Source: Geothermobacter hydrogeniphilus
Lineage (GTDB): Bacteria; Desulfobacterota; Desulfuromonadia; Desulfuromonadales; Geothermobacteraceae
Direction of reading: 5' to 3'
DNA: 64,000 bases
NCBI RefSeq assembly: GCF_002093115.1
Contig: NZ_NAAD01000005.1
Span: forward strand, 62,001-126,000
Positions 44,330 through 52,500 of this stretch are shown in pieces. The notes beneath the pieces are model-generated. The model was not told the DNA's origin and made no database searches. It worked only from the letters and a program-made list of their open reading frames with translations. The translations under genes were made by a program, and so were the position numbers. Each line of letters starts with the position of its first letter. Positions within the stretch are counted from its first letter, which is position 1.

Positions 44330-44608
44330 ATGCGAAAAGTCTTCTGGATATTGCCCCTGTTGCTGCTGGTTTTTGCCGCCTGCTCGTTGCCGCCTGACAA
44401 ACCGGTCACCCGTGCCGAGCTGATGAAGACCCGGATCTACAACGACTACGTGATCGAGGAATCTCCCGAGCAGGTACTCAACGCGCTCAATCGGGACGGC
44501 GAGGTGGTGCTCAAGAGTAAACGCAATATTCCCGGCAAGAATTATCCCGTTCACCTGAAAATCCTTGCCACTTCGGATGGTCTTGAAGTGGTGGATTACG
44601 ATCGCTGA
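44330..44608 (+). CDS. Small lipoprotein of unknown function
   Basis: 92 residues; signal sequence ILPLLLLVFAAC with lipobox Cys at about residue 17, then a short mature domain (ELMKTRIYNDYVIEESPEQVLNALNRDGEVVLKSKRNIPGKNYPVHLKILATSDGLEVVDYD). AAGGAG lies 8 bases before ATG 44330; an ATG six bases earlier is too near the SD. It contains a single Cys, so it does not look like a radical-SAM peptide substrate. Last gene of the run that starts at 35758; family not recognised. Confidence 0.7.
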   Translation: MRKVFWILPLLLLVFAACSLPPDKPVTRAELMKTRIYNDYVIEESPEQVLNALNRDGEVVLKSKRNIPGKNYPVHLKILATSDGLEVVDYDR

Positions 44609-44682
44609 AGTCAGCCCCGGTTGTTCACCCCGGTGAGTTCGGGGCCTCTGGTTCGGTTGCAACCCTCGGAGAATCGGAATCG

Positions 44683-45999
44683 ATGAAAAAAACCTATATT
44701 CTCGACACCAATGTTCTGCTGCATGATCCGCAGGCCATTTTCAAGTTTGAAGACAACAACCTGGCGATTCCGATTACCGTCATCGAGGAGATTGACGGTT
44801 TCAAGAAGAATCTCAATGAAACAGGTAGAAATGCCCGCCAGTTCTCACGTTTTCTTGATGCGCTCCGTAAGGACCACAGCCTTACCGAGGGGGTGCCGCT
44901 CGAATCCGGGGGCAACCTGACGGTTGAACTCTACACGGAAGAGGCCCTCAACCGGCTGCCGCCAGAGTTGCGCAGCGACCGGGGGGACAACCGTATTCTC
45001 GCTGTGGCGCTGAAATTCAAGGAGCGGCTTGACGGTCCGGTTGTCTTTGTCACCAAGGACACCAACCTGCGCATCAAGGCCGACGCCATCGGCTTGACGG
45101 CCGAGGATTACGAATCGGACAAGGTGTCCATCGATGAACTCTATACCGGTGCCACTGAAATCCTGGTCGGCAAGGATCAGGTCGATGATTTCTATGCCCG
45201 CGGATTTCTCGAAATCGACTGTGAGTGCCGTGCCAACCAGTTCGTGACCCTGGTGGATGAAAGCAACCCCTCGCACACCGCACTGGCCCGTTACCAGTGT
45301 CCGCTCAATCGTCTTGTCGCCCTGATTCCCACGCCCAAGGAAGGTCTCTGGGGCATTCACCCGCGCAATCGTGAGCAACAGTTCGCTTTCGACCTGCTGC
45401 TCAATGATGATATCCAGCTGGTCAGCCTGATCGGCATGGCCGGTACCGGTAAAACCCTGCTGGCTCTGGCGGCCGGCCTGCACATGGCGGCCGACGAGGA
45501 TCACTACAACCGACTGCTGGTTTCCCGTCCGGTTTTTCCGCTTGGCCGTGATCTCGGTTTTCTGCCCGGAGATATCGAGGAGAAGCTGGCCCCCTGGATG
45601 CAGCCGATCTTCGACAATATCGAGTTGCTGCTCGGTTCGGTGGACGAAGAGGGCAAGCGGAAGCGCGGTTATCGTGAACTGGTCGATATGGGTCTCCTGG
45701 AAATCGAGGCGCTGACCTATATCCGCGGTCGCTCGATTCCCAACCAGTACCTTATCGTCGATGAATCGCAGAACCTGACCCCCCACGAAATCAAGACCAT
45801 CGTCACCCGTGCCGGGGAAGGGACCAAGGTTGTTCTTACCGGAGACCCCTACCAGATAGATAATCCGTATGTCGATTCGTCCAGTAATGGTTTGACCTAC
45901 GTGGTGGAAAAGTTTAAAGACCAGGATGTTGCCGGGCATATCACCCTGCAGAAGGGAGAACGTTCCTGCCTGGCGGAATTGGCGGCGAACCTGTTATGA
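44683..45999 (+). CDS. PIN-PhoH fusion ATPase/RNase
   Basis: 438 residues. The N-terminal PIN nuclease domain (about 1-145) has the acidic residues of the active site (TYILDTNVLLHD, IEEIDGF, RGDNRILAVAL, FVTKDTNLRIKA). A linker is followed by the PhoH ATPase domain (about 230-438) with Walker A GMAGTGKT (about 251) and Walker B YLIVDESQNLTPHEIKTIVTR, LTGDPYQID. Such PhoH2 proteins couple RNA unwinding to cleavage (family knowledge). GGAGAA precedes the ATG. Likely starts a new unit after the GeoRSP run. Confidence 0.92.
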   Translation: MKKTYILDTNVLLHDPQAIFKFEDNNLAIPITVIEEIDGFKKNLNETGRNARQFSRFLDALRKDHSLTEGVPLESGGNLTVELYTEEALNRLPPELRSDRGDNRILAVALKFKERLDGPVVFVTKDTNLRIKADAIGLTAEDYESDKVSIDELYTGATEILVGKDQVDDFYARGFLEIDCECRANQFVTLVDESNPSHTALARYQCPLNRLVALIPTPKEGLWGIHPRNREQQFAFDLLLNDDIQLVSLIGMAGTGKTLLALAAGLHMAADEDHYNRLLVSRPVFPLGRDLGFLPGDIEEKLAPWMQPIFDNIELLLGSVDEEGKRKRGYRELVDMGLLEIEALTYIRGRSIPNQYLIVDESQNLTPHEIKTIVTRAGEGTKVVLTGDPYQIDNPYVDSSSNGLTYVVEKFKDQDVAGHITLQKGERSCLAELAANLL

Positions 46000-46101
46000 A
46001 TCTGCCGGTGGTCAGGTGTCTGAAGAATCCTTGTCAGCGTCCCCCCTGGTTGGCGCCGCTGCTCATGTCTGACTGCTGATTGCCGGATACCTTGACTTGC
46101 C

Positions 46102-47121
46102 ATGCTGTTGCTCTGTATCGAAAGTTCATGCGATGAGACCGCCGCCGCCGTTGTCCGTGACGGACGCGAGCCGCTGTCCAGCGTCATAGCCACGCAGATC
46201 GATGTTCATGCCCGCTACGGCGGCGTGGTGCCCGAGATCGCCTCGCGCCAACACCTTGAGGCGATCAGCCCGGTGATTGACCAGGCGCTTGAGGAGGCCG
46301 GCTGCCGGCTGGACGATATTGAAGGGCTGGTGGTTACCCGCGGTCCCGGGCTGGTCGGCGCGTTGCTGATCGGGGTCTCGGTTGCCAAGGCGCTGGCCTG
46401 GTCGCGGCGGTTGCCGCTGATCGGGGTGCATCACATCGAAGGGCATATCCTGTCGCCGCTGCTAGAGCGTGAGATTGCTTTTCCCTACCTGGCTCTTGCT
46501 GTTTCCGGCGGGCATACCCACCTTTACCGGGTCGACGGTATCGGACGCTACAGGATTCTCGGCCGGACTCTGGATGATGCCGCCGGTGAAGCGTTCGACA
46601 AGGTCGCCAAACTGCTTGGGCTCGGCTATCCCGGCGGCGCAGTGATTGACCGTCTGGCCAGCGAAGGCGATCCGCGGGCGATCCGTTTTCCGCGACCGAT
46701 GCTGAACCGGGACAACCTCGACTTCAGCTTCAGCGGCATCAAAACCTCGGTGATGAATCATGTTCGCAGCACCGGCGCCCTGAGCGAGCGGCAGGTCCGG
46801 GATGTTGCGGCCGGATTCCAGGCGGCGGTGGTCGAAGTCCTGACCGCCAAGACGTTGCGGGCGGCCGAAGAAGAGAACCTGGAACGCATCGTGGTTGCCG
46901 GAGGAGTCGCCTGCAACAGCGGCCTGCGTCGCCGTTTTGCCGCCGAGAGCGGAGCGCGCGGGATGAGGGTCGATTTCCCGAGCCCGGCTCTGTGCGGGGA
47001 TAATGCCGCGATGCTCGGTGTCGCCGGAGACTATTACCTGCGCAACGGTGCGCGGGCATCACTTGATTTGAATGCCGTGCCGGTCTGGCCGCTGGACCAG
47101 GCTGCACCAATGATGGCATGA
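46102..47121 (+). CDS. tsaD: tRNA N6-adenosine threonylcarbamoyltransferase
   Basis: Transfers the threonylcarbamoyl group to A37 of tRNAs that read ANN codons. 339 residues, ASKHA fold. Seen: CIESSCDETAAAVV, VVPEIASRQHLE, VTRGPGLVGALLIG, the metal-binding HxxxH in VHHIEGHI, SGGHTHLY, and GGVACNSGLRRRF. Length is standard. It is followed 7 bases later by the DUF2062 gene and then rsmA, forming a translation-related unit. Confidence 0.96.
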   Translation: MLLLCIESSCDETAAAVVRDGREPLSSVIATQIDVHARYGGVVPEIASRQHLEAISPVIDQALEEAGCRLDDIEGLVVTRGPGLVGALLIGVSVAKALAWSRRLPLIGVHHIEGHILSPLLEREIAFPYLALAVSGGHTHLYRVDGIGRYRILGRTLDDAAGEAFDKVAKLLGLGYPGGAVIDRLASEGDPRAIRFPRPMLNRDNLDFSFSGIKTSVMNHVRSTGALSERQVRDVAAGFQAAVVEVLTAKTLRAAEEENLERIVVAGGVACNSGLRRRFAAESGARGMRVDFPSPALCGDNAAMLGVAGDYYLRNGARASLDLNAVPVWPLDQAAPMMA

Positions 47122-47128
47122 GGGGCTG

Positions 47129-47608
47129 ATGTATCGCAGGTGGGGGTTTGTCAGACTGCTCAAACTGCTCCTGATTCGTTTTGTCAGGCTGCAGGGGACG
47201 CCGAATGAGATCAGCCGCGGGGTTGCCCTCGGCATCGCCATCGGTATGACCCCGACCTTCGGTTTCCAGATGGTGATCGCCGCATTCTGGGCCTGGGTTC
47301 TCAAGGAGAGCAAGGTTGCCGCCATCCTCGGGGTCTGGATCACCAACCCGCTGACCGCGCCGTTTATCTATGCCCTTGAATATGAAACCGGTCGCACCAT
47401 GCTCGGCATGGACTTTGTTTCCCTGCCGCATGAACTGACTTTTGCCACTCTCAGCAACCTTGGATGGCAGGTGATTCTGCCGCTCTGTGTCGGCAGCCTG
47501 GTATGGACCGTATTCAGCTGGTTTGCCGCCTATTATCTCTGTCTCAAACTCGCTCCGATGGCCAAGCGTCTACGGGTGCCCCGCTGGCCGAGAAAGCCCA
47601 CATCCTGA
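47129..47608 (+). CDS. DUF2062 membrane protein
   Basis: 159 residues with two or three hydrophobic segments and the DUF2062 pattern: GTPNEISRGVALGIAIGMTPTFGFQMVIAAFWAWVLK, then GVWITNPLTAPFIYALEYETG. The Pro-containing hydrophobic motif is diagnostic. Function unknown. The stop TGA shares its A with the ATG of rsmA, so translation is coupled. Confidence 0.88.
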   Translation: MYRRWGFVRLLKLLLIRFVRLQGTPNEISRGVALGIAIGMTPTFGFQMVIAAFWAWVLKESKVAAILGVWITNPLTAPFIYALEYETGRTMLGMDFVSLPHELTFATLSNLGWQVILPLCVGSLVWTVFSWFAAYYLCLKLAPMAKRLRVPRWPRKPTS

Positions 47609-48405
47609 TGTCTGTCAATCAAGGCCACCGTGCCAAGAAGCGGTTCGGCCAGAATTTTCTGCGTGATCGCCATGTGGTGGGAGAAATCCTGGCCGCCGCC
47701 GAAATCACGGCCACCGACCGGGTTCTGGAGATCGGTCCCGGGCTCGGTGCCCTGACCGATGGACTGCTGCGGGCCGCCGGCGAGGTCCTGATCATGGAAC
47801 TGGATCGCGACCTGCTGCAGCGTTGGCAGCAGCGGCCGGAGCCCAACCTGCGGGTTCTGGCCGGAGACGCCCTCAAGCTCGACTGGCCGCAGTTGCTTGA
47901 ACCCGCGCCGGTCAAGCTGGTTGCCAATCTGCCGTACAATATTTCCAGCCAGGTCATCTTCAAAATTCTCGATCACCGGCAGCTGTTTTCCCGACTGGTG
48001 CTGATGTTCCAGAAAGAGGTCGGTGAGCGTCTGCGCGCCGCGCCGGGCTGCCGTGATTATGGCATCCTGTCGGTGCTTTGCCGACAGTGGTTCGATATTC
48101 GCCGGGTTGTCAAGGTTCCGCCCCAGGCGTTTCGACCGGCTCCCAAAGTTGATTCGGTGGTGCTGCGGTTCGATCCGTTGCCCGAACCGCGGGTGGTTGT
48201 CGACCAGCCGGAACTGTTTCTGCGGGTGGTCAAGGGAGCCTTTGTTCAGCGCCGGAAAACCCTGCGCAACAGTTTGCTCGCGGCTGGTTTTGAAGCCGGA
48301 GTGCTTGATGCCGCCCTGCAGCGCAGCGACATTCTGCCGACCCGTCGCGGAGAAACCCTCGAGCTTGAGGAGTTCGCCCGTTTGACCCGTAATCTTCAGG
48401 CCTGA
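47608..48405 (+). CDS. rsmA: 16S rRNA dimethyladenosine transferase
   Basis: KsgA/RsmA dimethylates two adjacent adenines near the 3' end of 16S rRNA. 265 residues: KKRFGQNFLRDRHVV start, SAM-binding EIGPGLGALTDGLL, catalytic motif IV NLPYNISSQVIFKIL, and the C-terminal FVQRRKTLRNSL. ATG 47608 overlaps the stop of the DUF2062 gene and gives the standard N-terminus; a longer upstream frame overlaps that gene and is rejected. Confidence 0.95.
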   Translation: MSVNQGHRAKKRFGQNFLRDRHVVGEILAAAEITATDRVLEIGPGLGALTDGLLRAAGEVLIMELDRDLLQRWQQRPEPNLRVLAGDALKLDWPQLLEPAPVKLVANLPYNISSQVIFKILDHRQLFSRLVLMFQKEVGERLRAAPGCRDYGILSVLCRQWFDIRRVVKVPPQAFRPAPKVDSVVLRFDPLPEPRVVVDQPELFLRVVKGAFVQRRKTLRNSLLAAGFEAGVLDAALQRSDILPTRRGETLELEEFARLTRNLQA

Positions 48406-48454
48406 GACAGACGCGTTTCCGTCCAGGCTTCCCTCTTTTCAGGAGTTGTTATTT

Positions 48455-49348
48455 ATGAGTTCAACCGAACAGGTCGTCGCCCGTGTCAACGGCACCCCCA
48501 TCAATCGATTTGACCTGGATAATGCTATCCAGGGCTATGCCATGGAACAGCACCGCAAGACCATGGACCAGCTCGATGCCGACCAGCTCCGGGAGGCCGA
48601 GGATTTCGCTCTCGAAAAGCTGGTTGCCCGTGAGTTGATATTCCAGGAAGCGATGGCCGGCGGTTTCGTCGCTGATGAACAGACCATCGAAGAGGAGCGG
48701 CAGAAGATTGTTGCCAACTTCCCCAGTGAAGAGGAGTTTGCCGCAACCCTGGCCAAGGCCGGGCTTGATAGTGAATCCTATCGCCGTATGCTGCGCCAGG
48801 ATGTGACCGTCAACCAGTTCTCCGAACAGCAGATCATGGGCCTTCCTGAGCCGGACCTGGACGCGGTCGAATCCTTTTACCGGGAGCATCCGGAGCAGAT
48901 GATTCGCCGGGGCAGGGTGCGCGCCTGCCACATCCTGGTCAAGGCCCCTGCAACTGAGCGGGATCAGGCGCGGGAAAAGATCGAGCAGCTGCGGCAGCAG
49001 GCAACGGCCGACAACTTTGCCGACCTGGCCCGACGCAGTTCCGACTGCCCGAGCGCCACCGGCGGCGGTGATCTCGGTTATTTCCGCCGTGGTGACATGG
49101 TCGCCGAGTTCGAGCAGGCGGCTTTTTCGCAACCGGTCGGTGAAGTCGGCGCCCCGGTTGAAACCCAGTTCGGTTTCCACCTGATCATGGTCCTCGACCG
49201 TGAGGAAGACCAGCGGATGAGCCTCGAGGAAGCTCGTCCGCAGATCGTTCGTTTTCTGCAGGGGCAGGCGGGAGCGGAAAAATTGCGCGCCTGGGTTGAG
49301 CAGCTGCGCGACAAGGCGGTGATCGAACTGAACATCGCTGTGGATTGA
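48455..49348 (+). CDS. Parvulin-type peptidyl-prolyl isomerase (SurA-like), no signal peptide
   Basis: 297 residues with an N-terminal SurA-like chaperone domain (VVARVNGTPINRFDLDNAIQGYAMEQ; EKLVARELIFQEAMAGGFVADEQTIEEER) and a parvulin domain (about 150-245: RVRACHILVKAPATERDQAREKIEQL, FADLARRSSDCPSATGGGDLGYFRRGDMVAEFEQAAFS, TQFGFHLIMV). AGGAG lies 10 bases before ATG 48455; no hydrophobic signal is found, so it is probably cytoplasmic, unlike SurA/PpiD. A strong terminator follows. Confidence 0.88.
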   Translation: MSSTEQVVARVNGTPINRFDLDNAIQGYAMEQHRKTMDQLDADQLREAEDFALEKLVARELIFQEAMAGGFVADEQTIEEERQKIVANFPSEEEFAATLAKAGLDSESYRRMLRQDVTVNQFSEQQIMGLPEPDLDAVESFYREHPEQMIRRGRVRACHILVKAPATERDQAREKIEQLRQQATADNFADLARRSSDCPSATGGGDLGYFRRGDMVAEFEQAAFSQPVGEVGAPVETQFGFHLIMVLDREEDQRMSLEEARPQIVRFLQGQAGAEKLRAWVEQLRDKAVIELNIAVD

Positions 49349-49369
49349 GCGAACCCGGCCTCCTTTCAT

Positions 49370-49411
49370 CCGGGGAGGCGGCTCGTCGCCGTCTCCCCGG
49401 AGTCTTTTTTT
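49370..49411 (+). terminator. Rho-independent terminator after the peptidyl-prolyl isomerase gene
   Basis: CCGGGGAGGCGG (49370-49381 region) pairs with CCGTCTCCCCGG (to 49400, one wobble), then AGTCTTTTTTT. Confidence 0.9.
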
Positions 49412-49519
49412 ATCCGACCTGCTTGTCAATGCTCCACTCATGATCTAAACTCCCAAAATGACTGGTAATTATCCAGCCAGTATGTTTGTCTACGCCCTTC
49501 ATCCCGCCGGGAGCAGATC

Positions 49520-52500
49520 ATGAAGACTATCGTTGATTCACAAGGACATCGTCTGCCGCAACAGCAGATCGAAGAGAAAATTTCCACCGCCCTGATGCTG
49601 CTCTGCCAGCGCCAGCCGGAGCGGGCCGACCAGTTGCGAGCCCTCGCCGGGATCCTGCGGGATCACACTCCGCTGAGTTTCTTTGTCGCCCCGACAACCG
49701 ACCGCCTGGCGGAATGGGTTGAGCAGTTTGACCGTTTTCTCGCCCGGCGGGACTCCCGGGTGATGGTGGACTGTTTCTCGCTGGCTCCGGGAGACCGTTC
49801 TTTCCTGGTGACCAATACCCCCGATGTTCCCTACCTGCTGCACACCGTTCAACTCTGTCTTTCCCGTCTCGGAGTTCGTTTCCAGGTTGTCTGTCACCCG
49901 ATCATCTCGGTTCACCGTGAGGGGGGAGAGATCGTGCGTCTCGGTCCCGCGGGCCGGGGTGGCGATGCTGAATCACTGATCGTCATTGAACTGGAAGATA
50001 TCGGCTGTCGTGACATTCCTGAACTGCTGAAGGAGGTGCGGCGCCGGCTTGAACTGGTTCTGCAGGTTGCGGCCGATGATCAGAAGCTGCGGCAGCAGCT
50101 CAATGCCGTCGGTCATTGCCGTACCGCCAATCATGATTTCTGGTCCTGGCTTGAGCAGGGAGCGTTTCTGCCTCTGTCATATAAAAGACTGAGGCTTTCC
50201 GGCAGTGGTGATGCCATGGAGGTGCTTGAAGAAGCCGACAGCGCTCTCGGCATTCCGTGGAAAATGGTTCAGGTCCGCAGTGGCGAATCCCTCTCCCTGA
50301 GTGAGCTTCCGGGACGCTTCCAGAGCAGAATCCATCGCCCGACGGCCGAAGTGGTGGAGGAAAGCGACCGCCGCAGTCCCATCTTTCGTGATGAACCCCT
50401 GGTCTATGTCGGTTGCCGGGACGGGTCGGTCGAGCATGTTTTCCTTGGCCTTTTTGTTCCCGAAGAGCTGGAGAAGCCGACCCTCGGCATTCCCGCGCTG
50501 AAGAACCGGATGGCACAGGCCTTCGACCAGCTCTGTATCCCCGCCGGCAGCCATGATTACCGTAAGATTACCGAGATCTTCAATTCCTTCCCCAAAACCG
50601 AGATGTTTTTCATGGCTGACGAGGAGTTGTTCTGCCTGGTCCGCTCGTTCACCCAGTTGTACCGCCACGCCTCGGTCAAGGTTGTCCCGGCTCACAGCCT
50701 GGCGGTACGCGGGCTGACGCTGATGATGATCATGCCGCGTGATTTCTACACGCCGCAGAACATGAGTCGTATGGAGAAGTATCTCAAACGCTTTTTCAGC
50801 GCCGCCGGCGTCGTAACACGCGTTATTCACATGGCCAAGTCCTACCTCAGCCTGCATGTCAGCATCCAGAAGGACGATTTCGACATCGCCTTCGATGCCG
50901 GCAGGCTGGAGCGCGGGTTGACGCGTCTCGCCCGCCCCTGGGATCTGTGTCTGGAAGACCTGCTCGATCGACGTTTCGATGCCTGTCGACGAGATCAGTT
51001 GCTGGAACGCTATCGGGACGCATTCCCGATTGAATACCGTCACCTGACTCACCCGCGCTTCGCCCTGCGCGACATCCAGGCCATAGAGCAGCTCTTCATC
51101 GATGGCGAAGATTCCTTTGCCCTGTGGGGGCCGTTGCGCGACCCGGAGGAGTTTTTCCGCCTGCAGTTCTACAGCCTTCGGCAGAGCTATCTCAACGAGT
51201 TGATGCCGTTTCTGGAAAATCTCGGTGTCAATGTCATCGACGAGGTTGATTTCAGCCTGGTTGTCGATCAGCGCGAAGTCTTCATCAAGAGCTTTGCCAT
51301 CCGCGGCGGCGCGGGAAGCCTGCCGCTCTCACCGCTGCGCGACAAACTGGTCGCCGCCCTGACCGCTCTGCGCCGGGGTGACCTGGAGAACGACTACCTG
51401 AATCGACTGCTGGTTCTCTCCGGCCTCGACTGGAAACAGATCGACCTTTTCCGTGCCTATCGAAATTACTATTTTCAGCTGGGTTCTCCCTACAGTAAGC
51501 GGCGGGTGGCCTTCTCGCTGATCAACAATCCGCAGGTGGCAGCACTGCTTTACAATTATTTCGAGGCCCGGTTCAAGCCCGATGAACGTTGGCAGGATCC
51601 CCTCGAACGGGAAGAACAGGCGCTCTCGCCGATCCGCATGGAGTTGATCGCCGCTCTGCAGCAGGTGCAGGACCCCAACGAAGATGAAATCCTGCGGATC
51701 ATGTTCAACCTGATCGATTCGACCATCCGCAGCAATTTCTTTCTGCGTCGTGATGCCGAGGACTATTTCCTGGCGTTCAAGATCAGCGCCATCGGCATCA
51801 TCGACATGCCGGCGCCGCGCCCTCTCTACGAAACCTATGTTCACAGCGCGAAGATGGAGGGCATCCACCTGCGCGGCGGCAAGGTCGCCCGCGGCGGTAT
51901 CCGCTGGTCCGATCGGCCGGATGACTTCCGCACCGAGATCCTCGGCCTGATGAAGACCCAGATGACCAAGAACGCGCTCATTGTACCGGTCGGTTCCAAG
52001 GGCGGCTTCATCGTCAAGACACCGTTCAGCAACCGGGAAGAGGGTGGGGCGTTGTCGAAGGCGGCCTACCAGACGCTGATGCGTGGTCTGCTTGACCTGT
52101 GTGACAACCGGGTCGGCACCAGGGTGGTGCGTCCGCGGGGAATCGTCGCCTATGACGGCGAAGATCCCTATCTTGTGGTGGCCGCCGACAAGGGCACCGC
52201 TCACCTTCCCGACACCGCCAACGCGATCAGCTGTGATTACGGTTTCTGGCTCGGAGACGCCTTTGCCAGCGGTGGTTCCAGGGGCTACGACCACAAGAAA
52301 CTCGGCATTACCGCGCGAGGCGCCTGGGAGTGCGTCAAACGCCATTTTCGCGAACTGGGAACCGACATCCAGTCCGAACCGGTGACCGTGGTCGGTATCG
52401 GCGACATGGGGGGGGATGTTTTCGGCAACGGCATGTTGCTGTCGAAAAAACTCAAATTGCTGGCCGCCTTCAATCACCTGCATATTTTTCTCGATCCGGA

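Noticed and set aside
44330-44608. Precursor peptide for the radical SAM/SPASM protein
   Set aside because: It has a clear lipoprotein signal and a single Cys, and lies two genes away after the PLP enzyme. No better short candidate was found in the gaps 42078-42104 or 43050-43152.
44610-44650. Terminator between the small lipoprotein and PhoH genes
   Set aside because: CCCCG/CGGGG can pair but the loop is long and no T-run follows.
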